NCBI RefSeq assembly: GCF_900102165.1
Contig: NZ_FNBD01000008.1
Coordinates: forward strand, 202,686-266,685
From: Cellulophaga baltica
Lineage (GTDB): Bacteria; Bacteroidota; Bacteroidia; Flavobacteriales; Flavobacteriaceae
Length of the DNA stretch: 64,000 nucleotides
Direction: 5' to 3'
Shown here: piece after piece, positions 9,482-18,178 of the stretch
Layout: every line of letters begins with the position of its first letter
How positions within the stretch are numbered: the stretch's first letter is position 1
The notes under the pieces: generated by a model
Told to the model about the DNA's origin: nothing
What the model saw: only the letters and a program-made list of their open reading frames with translations
Databases searched by the model: none
Position numbers and translations under genes: made by a program

Positions 9482-10599
9482 TGAATATTAATATTGCTCT
9501 TTTACCAGGAGATGGTATTGGCCCAGAAGTTATCGCACAAGCAGTAAAATGTTTAAAAGCGGTAGAGGAAACATTTGGCCATCAATTTTCATTTACTACA
9601 GAACTTATTGGCGGTGCGGCTATATTGGAAACCAAAAAAGCACTCCCAGAAAAAACTATAAAGCTTTGTTTAGAATCTGATGCCGTACTTTTTGGAGCTA
9701 TTGGCTTACCAGAATATGACAACAATCCTGACGCCAAAATTAGACCAGAAAATGGTTTATTTGAATTGCGTAAGGCATTAGGAGTTTTTACAAATATTAG
9801 ACCGGTAGCTGTGTTTCCTACCTTATTAAAAAAATCTCCTTTAAAAGAAGCCGTTTTAAAAGGAACAGACTTTGTAATTTACAGAGAACTTACTGGCGGA
9901 ATTTACGGAGGTGAACATTCATTAAGTGATGATGGCACAGAAGCTACAGACATAGCTTCCTATACCGAAAGTGAAATTAGTAGAATTACCCATTTAGCAT
10001 TTAAAGCTGCTAAAAAAAGAGGAAAAAAAATTACGCTAATCGATAAGTCTAATGTATTAGAAACTTCTAGATTATGGCGTAGAGTGGTAAAGCGTATTAG
10101 TGAGAGTTATCCTGAAGTAGCCTTAGAGTGTATTTATTTACATAATGCTATTATGCAGATGATTTTAAACCCTAGTAGGTTTGATGTAATTTTAGCTCCT
10201 AATCTTTTTGGAGATATTATTTCTGATCAAGCCAGTGTTATTGGAGGCTCTATAGGCTTATTGCCTTCGGCATCTATAGGAGATGGTATTGCTATGTTTG
10301 AACCTATTCACGGATCATATCCGCAGGCTACAGGAAAAGATATTGCCAACCCAATAGCTGCTATACTTTCTGCCGCCATGTTATTACAACATTTTGGATT
10401 AGAAGAAGAATCTAGAGCAGTCGTATCTGCTGTAAATAAATCATTAAAGAAAAATATAGTTACCCCCGATATAAATTCAAAAAGCAAATATGGCACCAAC
10501 GATGTGGGCGATTTTATTGCGAACAATATTGTTGATACCGATGACAGTCTTAATATGAATTATGAAAATATTGGATTGGGTAAATCCACTATTATTTAA
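9481..10599 (+). CDS. leuB: 3-isopropylmalate dehydrogenase
   Basis: NAD-dependent oxidative decarboxylation of 3-isopropylmalate, the third step of leucine synthesis. The 372-residue protein shows 'LLPGDGIGPEV', the substrate loop 'ENGLFELRKALGVFTNIRP', 'RELTGGIYGG', the metal-binding 'FGDIISDQ' and 'EPIHGSYPQATGKDIANP'. leuC and leuD are not adjacent and must lie elsewhere. The start codon overlaps the leuA stop, and a strong terminator follows. Confidence 0.95.
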   Translation: MNINIALLPGDGIGPEVIAQAVKCLKAVEETFGHQFSFTTELIGGAAILETKKALPEKTIKLCLESDAVLFGAIGLPEYDNNPDAKIRPENGLFELRKALGVFTNIRPVAVFPTLLKKSPLKEAVLKGTDFVIYRELTGGIYGGEHSLSDDGTEATDIASYTESEISRITHLAFKAAKKRGKKITLIDKSNVLETSRLWRRVVKRISESYPEVALECIYLHNAIMQMILNPSRFDVILAPNLFGDIISDQASVIGGSIGLLPSASIGDGIAMFEPIHGSYPQATGKDIANPIAAILSAAMLLQHFGLEEESRAVVSAVNKSLKKNIVTPDINSKSKYGTNDVGDFIANNIVDTDDSLNMNYENIGLGKSTII

Positions 10600-10625
10600 A
10601 AATACCCAGAATTAGTCCGTTAAAC

Positions 10626-10656
10626 GCCTTTCAAATTAAATTTTGAAAGGCTTTTT
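10626..10656 (+). terminator. Intrinsic terminator after leuAB
   Basis: GCCTTTCAAA (10626-10635) pairs perfectly with TTTGAAAGGC (10642-10651), followed by five T. It separates leuB from the convergent thioredoxin-like gene. Confidence 0.85.
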
Positions 10657-10662
10657 CGGTTT

Positions 10663-11901
10663 TTACTCCTGAGCTAAACCTTTTACGAGCTGTGTAAATT
10701 CTGCTTTAAATGCAGTATACTTTTCCCCTGTTGCAGGCCCATTGAACCCTGTTTTTATTTTACGAACTACACCCTGCTTATCTATAAATAAGGTAGTAGG
10801 ATAGGATAAGACATGGTTCAACATTGGCAATTTCTTTTGCGCTTCTTCTTTATCTGCTGTACCATATTGCGCCAACAATACTGGATAATCAATACCTACT
10901 CGTTCTTTTAAACGCTTTATAGCTTTAAAGGCATCTTCTTCTGTTTTGGCATATTCAAAGGATAGCGCTACTACTTCCAATTCTAAATCCTGATTGTTTT
11001 TTACAAAATCTACCAGAAATTTAGTTTCATCTAAACAATTAGGACACCAAGTACCCATAATCTGCACCAAAACTGCTTTATTTCTAAATTTAGCATCTGA
11101 TAAAGACACGATATTTCCTTCTTCATCCGGAAACGAAAAACTAAATTCATCATAACCCTCCTTTAAATAGGTAAGAGAATCTTCATCTGGTAGTTCAAAT
11201 ACCTCATTACGAACAGCAGTAAATGGCTCTTTAAAATGATTTCCAGAGTAAAATGTACCATTTAATGTACTGTCACTCACTTTAGCAGTAAACAAAAAAG
11301 CGTGCGCCCCATCAAAGGCAGATAGCTTCAGGGAATCGCCATCTAGAACACCGTCTAAATATCGGTAATCTCCTGTTGTGGTTCTAAAAGTACCATGAAC
11401 CTTATTATTTTTCTGTAGAAAGATACCTTTGCCAAGGTAAAAATCCTCAGTATCTGGACTAAATTTTGTTTCCCAAACACCAGACATAGACGCTTTACTA
11501 TCTGTATTGACAACAAATCTATCAGTTTTACCAAAAGTAGCCATGAACGGCACTACCCGGTCTAAACTTTCCTTTATAAAATTACCCTTAATAGTATCTC
11601 CTTCAAATGTTCCTTGTAAATACCCTTCAAATACAGGAAATTTAATGGCAACCGAATTTCCAGAAATTGTAATTTCATCGGTATGAATTAATTCTTCCGC
11701 ATTATAAATATCAGCGGTATAAGAATCATCCGGCTCTCTGTTAATACTTAAATTGAACGGTAATTTTTGATGATCCATAACTTGCAATTCCACGAGCCAT
11801 TTTCCATCTTTCAGTATTTCTTGATTTTCTTTAGCCGCTTTATCCTCTTTACAAGAAAATAATAAGACAAAAACTCCAACAATAAGCACCAACTTCTTCA
11901 T
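10663..11901 (-). CDS. TlpA-type thioredoxin-fold lipoprotein
   Basis: A 412-residue envelope protein anchored as a lipoprotein (signal ending 'VLLFSCKED'). Residues about 30-230 form a beta-rich region with repeated 'GTF..' segments, resembling N-terminal modules of Bacteroidota TlpA proteins. The C-terminal 150 residues are a thioredoxin-like AhpC/TSA/redoxin domain with the redox motif WCPNC near residue 287. Likely a periplasmic thiol-disulfide reductase, perhaps serving cytochrome c maturation. It is transcribed alone. Confidence 0.88.
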   Translation of the reverse strand: MKKLVLIVGVFVLLFSCKEDKAAKENQEILKDGKWLVELQVMDHQKLPFNLSINREPDDSYTADIYNAEELIHTDEITISGNSVAIKFPVFEGYLQGTFEGDTIKGNFIKESLDRVVPFMATFGKTDRFVVNTDSKASMSGVWETKFSPDTEDFYLGKGIFLQKNNKVHGTFRTTTGDYRYLDGVLDGDSLKLSAFDGAHAFLFTAKVSDSTLNGTFYSGNHFKEPFTAVRNEVFELPDEDSLTYLKEGYDEFSFSFPDEEGNIVSLSDAKFRNKAVLVQIMGTWCPNCLDETKFLVDFVKNNQDLELEVVALSFEYAKTEEDAFKAIKRLKERVGIDYPVLLAQYGTADKEEAQKKLPMLNHVLSYPTTLFIDKQGVVRKIKTGFNGPATGEKYTAFKAEFTQLVKGLAQE

Positions 11902-11979
11902 AATTCCTTCTTTTTCAAAGCCGAAATAACAATTAATTTGTTACAATTAAAAATAAAAATCAATTCAATTAAATAGCTA

Positions 11980-12010
11980 TTGAATGTCTTGACACATTGT
12001 TTTATATTTG
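11980..12010 (+). promoter_or_regulatory. Bacteroidota-type promoter for pheT
   Basis: TTG (11980-11982) and TATATTTG (12003-12010) are separated by 20 bases, matching the -33/-7 pattern of the phylum's primary sigma factor. The start site would lie near 12016, giving a leader of about 160 bases before pheT. Confidence 0.75.
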
Positions 12011-12088
12011 TGCGCTGTTATCTGCAAATTATTAGAAGCTAATAATAGCAAGGTTTACTAAAACAAAAATCAAAAACCAACACTAACG

Positions 12089-12137
12089 ATCCGATAAGGA
12101 TACTTAAGTATTGAAGTATGGTTCTAAGAATTAGAAC
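12089..12137 (+). promoter_or_regulatory. Structured region in the pheT leader
   Basis: Three short inverted repeats follow one another: ATCC/GGAT (12089-12101), the perfect palindrome ATACTTAAGTAT (12100-12111), and GTTCTAA/TTAGAAC around GAA (12121-12137). The first two share two bases, so they could be mutually exclusive. There is no T-run after them. It may be a leader regulator of the synthetase gene, but this is inference only. Confidence 0.35.
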
Positions 12138-12177
12138 TGTACAACTTACTTAAACTCGGAATTGAAAATATTATTAA

Positions 12178-14604
12178 ATGAAAATATCTTACAACTGGCT
12201 AAAACAATTTTTACAGATTAGCTGGGAAGCGGAACAAACTGCGGAATTATTAACCGATCTTGGTTTGGAAGTAGAAGGAATTGAAGCATTTGAATCTACT
12301 AAAGGCGGTTTAAAAGGGATTGTTGTAGGTCATGTTTTAACTTGTGAGAAACATTCAAACGCAGATAAATTAAAAGTTACCACTGTTGATATTGGATTAG
12401 AACATCCAGTTCAAATAGTCTGTGGCGCGGCTAATGTTGCTCAAGGACAAAAAGTACCCGTAGCTACTATTGGCACTAAACTTTACACCAAAGAAGGTGA
12501 AGAATGGGTTATTAAGAAAGGTAAAATTCGTGGTGAAGAAAGTCACGGAATGATTTGCGCTGAAGACGAAATTGGCGTGGGAGAAAGTCACGATGGCATC
12601 ATGGTATTAAGCGATGATCTAAAACCAGGAACCCCTTGTGCTGCAATTTTTGAAGTAGAAACTGACACTGTTTTTGAAATTGGCTTAACGCCGAACAGAG
12701 CAGATGCCATGAGTCATTTAGGAGTTGCTAGAGATTTAAAAGCGGGACTAAAGCAAAAAGATATTCAGCTAGAACTAATTACCCCTTCCGTTAGTAATTT
12801 TCATATTACCAACAGGTCTTTAAAAATTGATGTTAATGTTACAGATAATAAACTAGCTCCAAGATATGCCGGGGTAACCATTAACAACCTAACGGTACAA
12901 GAGTCTCCTAACTGGTTAAAAAATAGATTGAAAGCTATTGGTCTAAGCCCAATAAATAATATTGTAGATGTTACTAACTATGTACTTCATGAATTAGGAC
13001 AGCCTTTACATGCTTTTGACGTTAACAAAATAAAGGACCATAAAATACAAGTAAAAACTCTTGCTACAGGCACTAAATTTAAAACTTTAGATGGCGTAGA
13101 GATTGAGTTGCATGAAGATGATTTAATGATCTGTGACTCAGAAAAACCACTTTGTATTGCTGGTGTATATGGAGGTTTAAATTCTGGTGTTACAAAAGAT
13201 ACAACCTCTATATTTTTAGAAAGTGCCTATTTTGATCCAATTTCTGTACGAAAAACATCAAAAAGACACGGCTTTAATACAGATGCATCTTTTAGATTTG
13301 AAAGAGGTATAGATATTAATAGTGTAGAATACTGTTTAAAAAGGGCTGCTATTTTAATACAACAAATAGCCGGTGGTGATATCACTTCTGATATTATTGA
13401 TCAGTACCCGAATAAACAGAACGATTATCAGGTGTTCTTGACCTATAAGAAAATCAACAGATTAATAGGACAAGAAATTCCTCAAGACATTATAAAATCT
13501 ATACTCGCTTCTTTAGATATAAAACTTAATAACGTTACAGAAACAGGGTTAGGTTTAACTATTCCTTTCTATCGCGTTGATGTGCGTAGAGAAGTAGATG
13601 TTATTGAGGAAATCTTAAGAGTATACGGCTATAACAATATTAATTTTAAGCAAAAATTAAACGCCTCTATAGCTACTACGAGTCCGTTTGAAGATTATAA
13701 AATTCAGTCTATTATAGGTGATTTCCTATCTGCAAAAGGTTTTAATGAAATCATGACTAACAGTTTAACTGCTCCTACTTATAACGAGCAGCTAGACAAA
13801 TTAAACGAAGACCACACGGTAAAAATCATTAATCCTTTGAGTAATGATCTTTCCGTAATGAGAAGAACTTTATTATTTTCTGGTTTAGAAGCCGTATTAT
13901 ATAATAGTAATAGAAAAAGACAGAATTTAAAATTCTTTGAGTTTGGAAAAAGTTACCACAATTACAACGGGCAGAAAGAAGAAAATAAACACTTAGTGCT
14001 TTTCTTAACAGGAAATAAGAATGAAGACTCTTGGATTGCTCCTGCAGCCAAAACAAGCTTCTTTACATTAAAATCTCATGTGGAAAGTATCTTAGAACGT
14101 TTAGGTGTGAAAAACATAGCCACCGTGATTTCTAAAAGCGATGAATTTTCTGAAGCCATAGCATTAAAATCTGGAAAAATAGAACTAGTAAACTTTGGAA
14201 CCGTTAAAAAATCAATCCTTAAAAGTTTTGATTTGAAAAATGAAGTGTTGTATGCCGACTTTAAATGGGATGAGATCTTAAAACTTATAAGCAATCATGA
14301 GATAGCTTACCAAGAAATTTCTAAATTCCCTGAAGTAAAAAGAGATTTTGCTTTGCTTATTAATGATGAGGTGTATTTTAAGGACATACATAACATTGCC
14401 TTTGAAACAGAAAAATCATTACTAAAAGAAGTGAGTCTTTTTGATGTATACACCGGATCAAAATTACCAAAAGGGAAAAAATCTTATGCGGTTAGCTTTA
14501 CTCTTAAATCAGAGAAAGCAACATTGACAGATAAGCAGATTGAAAAGATCATGACAAAATTCAAGCAGAATTTTGAAACTAAGCTTGGAGCAGAATTAAG
14601 ATAA
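12178..14604 (+). CDS. pheT: Phenylalanyl-tRNA synthetase beta subunit
   Basis: Together with PheS it charges tRNA-Phe. The 808 residues match full-length bacterial PheT. Domains in order are an N-terminal segment (MKISYNWLKQFL), a tRNA-binding OB fold (about 40-150, with 'VCGAANVAQGQ'), the B3/B4 editing domain ('APRYAGVTI', 'SPINNIVDVTNYV'), B5, a catalytic-like core and the C-terminal anticodon-binding FDX-ACB domain ('EISKFPEVKRDFALL'). pheS is not adjacent. It has its own promoter and a long leader. Confidence 0.97.
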   Translation: MKISYNWLKQFLQISWEAEQTAELLTDLGLEVEGIEAFESTKGGLKGIVVGHVLTCEKHSNADKLKVTTVDIGLEHPVQIVCGAANVAQGQKVPVATIGTKLYTKEGEEWVIKKGKIRGEESHGMICAEDEIGVGESHDGIMVLSDDLKPGTPCAAIFEVETDTVFEIGLTPNRADAMSHLGVARDLKAGLKQKDIQLELITPSVSNFHITNRSLKIDVNVTDNKLAPRYAGVTINNLTVQESPNWLKNRLKAIGLSPINNIVDVTNYVLHELGQPLHAFDVNKIKDHKIQVKTLATGTKFKTLDGVEIELHEDDLMICDSEKPLCIAGVYGGLNSGVTKDTTSIFLESAYFDPISVRKTSKRHGFNTDASFRFERGIDINSVEYCLKRAAILIQQIAGGDITSDIIDQYPNKQNDYQVFLTYKKINRLIGQEIPQDIIKSILASLDIKLNNVTETGLGLTIPFYRVDVRREVDVIEEILRVYGYNNINFKQKLNASIATTSPFEDYKIQSIIGDFLSAKGFNEIMTNSLTAPTYNEQLDKLNEDHTVKIINPLSNDLSVMRRTLLFSGLEAVLYNSNRKRQNLKFFEFGKSYHNYNGQKEENKHLVLFLTGNKNEDSWIAPAAKTSFFTLKSHVESILERLGVKNIATVISKSDEFSEAIALKSGKIELVNFGTVKKSILKSFDLKNEVLYADFKWDEILKLISNHEIAYQEISKFPEVKRDFALLINDEVYFKDIHNIAFETEKSLLKEVSLFDVYTGSKLPKGKKSYAVSFTLKSEKATLTDKQIEKIMTKFKQNFETKLGAELR

Positions 14605-14626
14605 TAATTATCATCGTATTGTAAAC

Positions 14627-14658
14627 GCAAGTAAAGCTTAAAACTAAGCTTTACTTGC
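14627..14658. terminator. Long perfect stem-loop between pheT and the fasciclin gene
   Basis: GCAAGTAAAGCTTA (14627-14640) pairs perfectly with TAAGCTTTACTTGC (14645-14658) around a four-base loop. The right arm holds the last codons of the convergent fasciclin gene. No clear T-run follows on either strand, so it may block read-through or stabilise mRNA ends rather than be a canonical terminator. Confidence 0.5.
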
Positions 14659-15195
14659 AATATGACTTACACTATCAATCACATGAATAACACCGTTACA
14701 TTGTGTAGCATCTGCTTTTGTGATGATAGATTGTTGACCGTATTTATCCGTCAATACAATATCTAAACCTTTCATCGTAGCCACAAGAGTATCTCCTGAA
14801 ATGGTCGTGAAAGTAGCTCTACCTTTTCCACTACAAAGTGCTTTTAATATTCTTGAAGCAGTTAGTTTCCCAGCAATTATATGGTACCCTAATATAGATT
14901 GTATTTCCTTTTTATTTTTAGCAAGGACTAAATCTGTTATTCTTGCTTTCGTGGAAGAATCAAAATTAGCATCACTAGGCGCAAAAACAGTAAATTGAGC
15001 TTCGCCATCTAATAATGTTTCCAATTCTGAAACATGTACTGCCGCCATAAGTAATTGATGATTTCCGGAGTCTTCAGTATTTTTTAAAATAGATTTTTCA
15101 GGATCCATTTTAGCAGCACTATTTTTTTTCTGCGCATTAACACTAAGCATAGCAAGGGTTAACAGCACTAAAAGAGGGGATTTTAGTAACTTCAT
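14644..15195 (-). CDS. Fasciclin (FAS1) domain secreted protein
   Basis: A 183-residue protein with a signal peptide (about 20 residues ending 'LSVNAQ') followed by one FAS1 domain, residues about 40-180. Its H1 and H2 motifs are visible: 'FTVFAPSDANFD' and 'CNGVIHVIDSVS' near the end. FAS1 domains mediate adhesion or extracellular assembly; no other domain is attached. Single gene with no obvious partner. Confidence 0.88.
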   Translation of the reverse strand: MKLLKSPLLVLLTLAMLSVNAQKKNSAAKMDPEKSILKNTEDSGNHQLLMAAVHVSELETLLDGEAQFTVFAPSDANFDSSTKARITDLVLAKNKKEIQSILGYHIIAGKLTASRILKALCSGKGRATFTTISGDTLVATMKGLDIVLTDKYGQQSIITKADATQCNGVIHVIDSVSHIASKA

Positions 15196-15392
15196 AATTC
15201 AGTGTAGGTATTAAAATTTAATCAATTTAAAAAATCTGGGAAGGTAGTTCATCGTTGAAATACCAAATAATAACGACAAGATACATCTATTATCGGGTAG
15301 TTCGTAGGTGATAAGATGCATTTCATAGAAATTAACATTTATTTAACATACGTTTAGGAAAAATTCTCAACAAAACTAAAGCTACAATTTTG

Positions 15393-15400
15393 TAAATTTG
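15393..15400 (+). promoter_or_regulatory. Candidate -7 element three bases from a start codon
   Basis: TAAATTTG matches TAnnTTTG and ends two bases before the ATG at 15403. No TTG lies at the right distance upstream. If functional, the transcript would be leaderless or use the next ATG at 15424. Confidence 0.35.
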
Positions 15401-15402
15401 AG

Positions 15403-16140
15403 ATGATCTCAAAAATTATTCAAATGCTATTGAAAAAGATTAACCTTGAAGATCAACTCAAAAAACAAAAAAAGAGGTCCACTTTCTCCTCTAATACTTT
15501 GATTGATCAATTCTACCACACCTTAGAAGAAGACCACAAAACTTCCTCAAAAATCCGTAGGAATACTATTGAAAAGAATCAAGAAAATTACAATCACTTT
15601 AAGCTTGACCTATTAGATACTGACAAAATCTATCATGTAACAGAAATAAAAAAAATCTGTATTGATTATCGACTTCGGTTTTTAGACAGTTCTTATTTCA
15701 AAGGTAAAATCCCGAAAGAGGCTATTTTAAAAATTAAAAAGCTAGAACAAGAGCATCATACCGAAGTAAAGAATTTTAAAATTATAGCCCCGTCAAAACT
15801 CTTTAAATTAGAAGATAAAGACGATCCGTTATTATTTGCGTGCTTAGGCAATGACTATTATTATCTCATACATAAATGGGGAAATGACATGAGCGCATTC
15901 CGAAAGTTAGGAATGTTGCCTTTTAAAAGCATCATCAACCTATTACTTCTCATTATTGTTTTGAGTTACGGCTTAACCTTATTAGTTCCGTCTGGCCTAT
16001 TTTCTAAGTCTGAGTCTAGTGCTCAATTTTGGATTATGTGCTTCTTTATGTTTAAAACCATTGCCGCAATCACCATTTTTTATGGATTTGCCAAAGGAAA
16101 AAATTTTAACCCCGCTATTTGGAATAGCAAGTTTATATAA
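15403..16140 (+). CDS. Unknown protein with two C-terminal membrane helices
   Basis: A 245-residue conserved-looking protein I do not recognise. Residues 1-165 are hydrophilic and strongly basic or charged (many Lys, Asp, His). Two hydrophobic segments follow at about 178-200 and 207-227, so the soluble part is probably a cytoplasmic domain anchored by a helical hairpin. A second Met at codon 8 (15424) is an alternative start. Followed by a strong bidirectional terminator. Confidence 0.65.
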   Translation: MISKIIQMLLKKINLEDQLKKQKKRSTFSSNTLIDQFYHTLEEDHKTSSKIRRNTIEKNQENYNHFKLDLLDTDKIYHVTEIKKICIDYRLRFLDSSYFKGKIPKEAILKIKKLEQEHHTEVKNFKIIAPSKLFKLEDKDDPLLFACLGNDYYYLIHKWGNDMSAFRKLGMLPFKSIINLLLLIIVLSYGLTLLVPSGLFSKSESSAQFWIMCFFMFKTIAAITIFYGFAKGKNFNPAIWNSKFI

Positions 16141-16152
16141 AATTTGTATTAC

Positions 16153-16183
16153 AAAAAACAGCGGCAAAATGCCGCTGTTTTTT
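16153..16183. terminator. Bidirectional intrinsic terminator
   Basis: AAAAAACAGCGGCA (16153-16166) pairs with TGCCGCTGTTTTTT (16170-16183) around AAA. Flanking A and T runs make it work on both strands, between convergent genes. Confidence 0.9.
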
Positions 16184-16205
16184 TAATTGTATGTAGAAAA
16201 ATCTA

Positions 16206-16928
16206 TTAAATAAGATCTCCTAATTGTCCTACTGCAGGAAGACGTTCTGTAGTAAAACCTTCTGCGTACTCTACTCCTATTAATCTACCTAAATCTCTAG
16301 CCCTATAATTAACACTATCTGTAAAATTCTTACTACTGATGGGCGTTTCTGGCTCAGAACTTTTTGGGTCATAAAATTGAGAACCGTATGCAAAAATAGC
16401 CTCCGTCTTTTTTTCTATATAACCTGATACATCTACTAAGAAATCTGGATTCAAATTTTTCCATTGTATGTAATGATACACAACTTTTGGACGCCAAGGG
16501 TCTTGCCAATGCTCATCACCATCAAACTTCGTATCAATCTTAATCAATCCACTTAAAAAACAAGCATCACTTACAAGCTTACTCCCTTTTCCGTGATCTA
16601 TATGACGATCATCAATAGCATTACAAAGTACTATTTCTGGTCGGTATTTCCGTATCATCTTTATTACCGCCAATTGATGCTCCTTATCGTTGGTAAAAAA
16701 CCCGTCTGCAAACTCCAAATTTTCACGAACAGCAACGCCTAAAATTTTTGCAGCAGCATTCGCCTCTTTATCCCTAATTTCGGCACTACCGCGGGTACCT
16801 AGTTCTCCCCTAGTTAAATCTACGATGCCAACTGTTTTACCGTTTGCAATTTCCTTAGCTATTGTTGCTCCTGCACCTAATTCTACATCATCAGGATGCG
16901 CTCCAAAAGCAAGTATATCTAATTTCAT
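16206..16928 (-). CDS. bshB1: Bacillithiol biosynthesis deacetylase BshB1
   Basis: A 240-residue PIG-L/LmbE-family zinc deacetylase that removes acetyl from GlcNAc-malate in bacillithiol synthesis. The zinc motif AHPDDVELG is at residues 9-17, followed by 'VDLTRGELGTRGSAEIRDKEA' (typical of BshB1 rather than generic PIG-L proteins) and the catalytic 'NAIDDRHIDHGKGSKL'. It is 44 bases downstream of the Cys/Met PLP gene and probably in the same operon, linking two parts of thiol metabolism. Confidence 0.93.
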   Translation of the reverse strand: MKLDILAFGAHPDDVELGAGATIAKEIANGKTVGIVDLTRGELGTRGSAEIRDKEANAAAKILGVAVRENLEFADGFFTNDKEHQLAVIKMIRKYRPEIVLCNAIDDRHIDHGKGSKLVSDACFLSGLIKIDTKFDGDEHWQDPWRPKVVYHYIQWKNLNPDFLVDVSGYIEKKTEAIFAYGSQFYDPKSSEPETPISSKNFTDSVNYRARDLGRLIGVEYAEGFTTERLPAVGQLGDLI

Positions 16929-16972
16929 AATTCTATTTTATAATTCCTCAGTCGCACACCGCAACCAATTAC

Positions 16973-18127
16973 TTACTTTACCGCAACAGCAATTGCTTGT
17001 TCTATATCTGCAATAATGTCTTCTATATCTTCAATCCCTAATGAAAAACGAATTAACCCATCTACAATGCCTTGGTTTGCCCGTTCTTCTGGACTCAATA
17101 AAGAGTGAGATGTTTTTGTTGGCGATAATACTGTACTTTCAACTCCAGCCAAACTCATCGATGATTTGATTAGCTTCAAAGCTTGTTGGAAGGTATAGGA
17201 ATCTATCCCATCTTTTAATTCAAAAGAAAGCATTCCACCAAAACCACGCATTTGAGTTTTTGCCAATTCGTGGTCAGGATGACTTGGCAATCCCGGATAA
17301 TACACTGCTTGAATAAACTCATTCTGATATAAGTATTCTGCCATTTTTTGCGCATTCTCATTCTGCGCTCTTACCCGCAAGCCCATTGTTTTTATACTAC
17401 GTTCTAATAACCATACCGTATAATCACTTAAACTACCGCCAAAATTCTTCGCAAATTGAAAAATCCGCTCCATATGTTCTTTTGTAGAAGCTACAGCTCC
17501 TGCTAATATATCTGAATGACCTCCCATATATTTAGTAGCACTATGTATAACCACATCAATTCCAAAATCTATAGGATTCTGATTTACGGGGCTCGCAAAA
17601 GTATTATCGATCATGGAAACCAATCCGTGCTTCTTTGCAATAGCGCTTACAGCTTTTAAATCTGTAATAGTCAATAAAGGATTCGAAGGAGTTTCTATAT
17701 AAATTACTTTCGTATTCTCTTTTATTTTTGCCGTGAAATCTTCTGGCTTTAATCCGTCTGTAAAAGAGTAAGAAATTCCAAATTTCTCAAATTCTTCCGT
17801 TACTAAATTATAGGTACCACCATACAAAGTTTTCTGAAGCACAACATGATCTCCCGCTCGCAAAAAAGCCATTAATGCCGTACTTACTGCCGCCATACCA
17901 CTACCAAAAATCATCGCTGCTTCTGCATGTTCTAATGCAGCTACTTTTTCCGATAATGCGACTTGATTTGGTGTATTAAAATATCTTGGATACCGTTTTA
18001 CTTCCACATCATCAAAAGCATAAGAAGTACTCATATAAAGAGGAGAAACTGCTCCTTTATATTTTTCATCTTTTAATTCTCCAAAATGTGTACAAATAGT
18101 ATTGAATCCTGCTTTTTTGTTTTCCAT
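16973..18127 (-). CDS. Cys/Met metabolism PLP-dependent enzyme (cystathionine gamma-synthase or lyase type)
   Basis: A 384-residue trans-sulfuration enzyme. The PLP lysine lies in 'SATKYMGGHSD', the phosphate-binding part is 'FGSGMAAVSTALMAF', and 'YIETPSNPLL' and 'DNTFASP' are present. It could be cystathionine gamma-synthase, cystathionine gamma-lyase or O-acylhomoserine sulfhydrylase; residues visible here do not decide. Upstream neighbour is ccsBA (51 bases) and downstream bshB1, so cysteine or methionine supply is co-expressed with thiol and heme-thiolate chemistry. Confidence 0.88.
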   Translation of the reverse strand: MENKKAGFNTICTHFGELKDEKYKGAVSPLYMSTSYAFDDVEVKRYPRYFNTPNQVALSEKVAALEHAEAAMIFGSGMAAVSTALMAFLRAGDHVVLQKTLYGGTYNLVTEEFEKFGISYSFTDGLKPEDFTAKIKENTKVIYIETPSNPLLTITDLKAVSAIAKKHGLVSMIDNTFASPVNQNPIDFGIDVVIHSATKYMGGHSDILAGAVASTKEHMERIFQFAKNFGGSLSDYTVWLLERSIKTMGLRVRAQNENAQKMAEYLYQNEFIQAVYYPGLPSHPDHELAKTQMRGFGGMLSFELKDGIDSYTFQQALKLIKSSMSLAGVESTVLSPTKTSHSLLSPEERANQGIVDGLIRFSLGIEDIEDIIADIEQAIAVAVK

Positions 18128-18178
18128 GCTGCTTCCTGCGTATTTTTTATTTGATAACTAAATTAAGGAATCTATGCC

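Noticed and set aside
12011..12177. T-box riboswitch in the pheT leader
   Set aside because: No conserved T-box sequence or specifier-loop arrangement could be seen, and no terminator follows the repeats.
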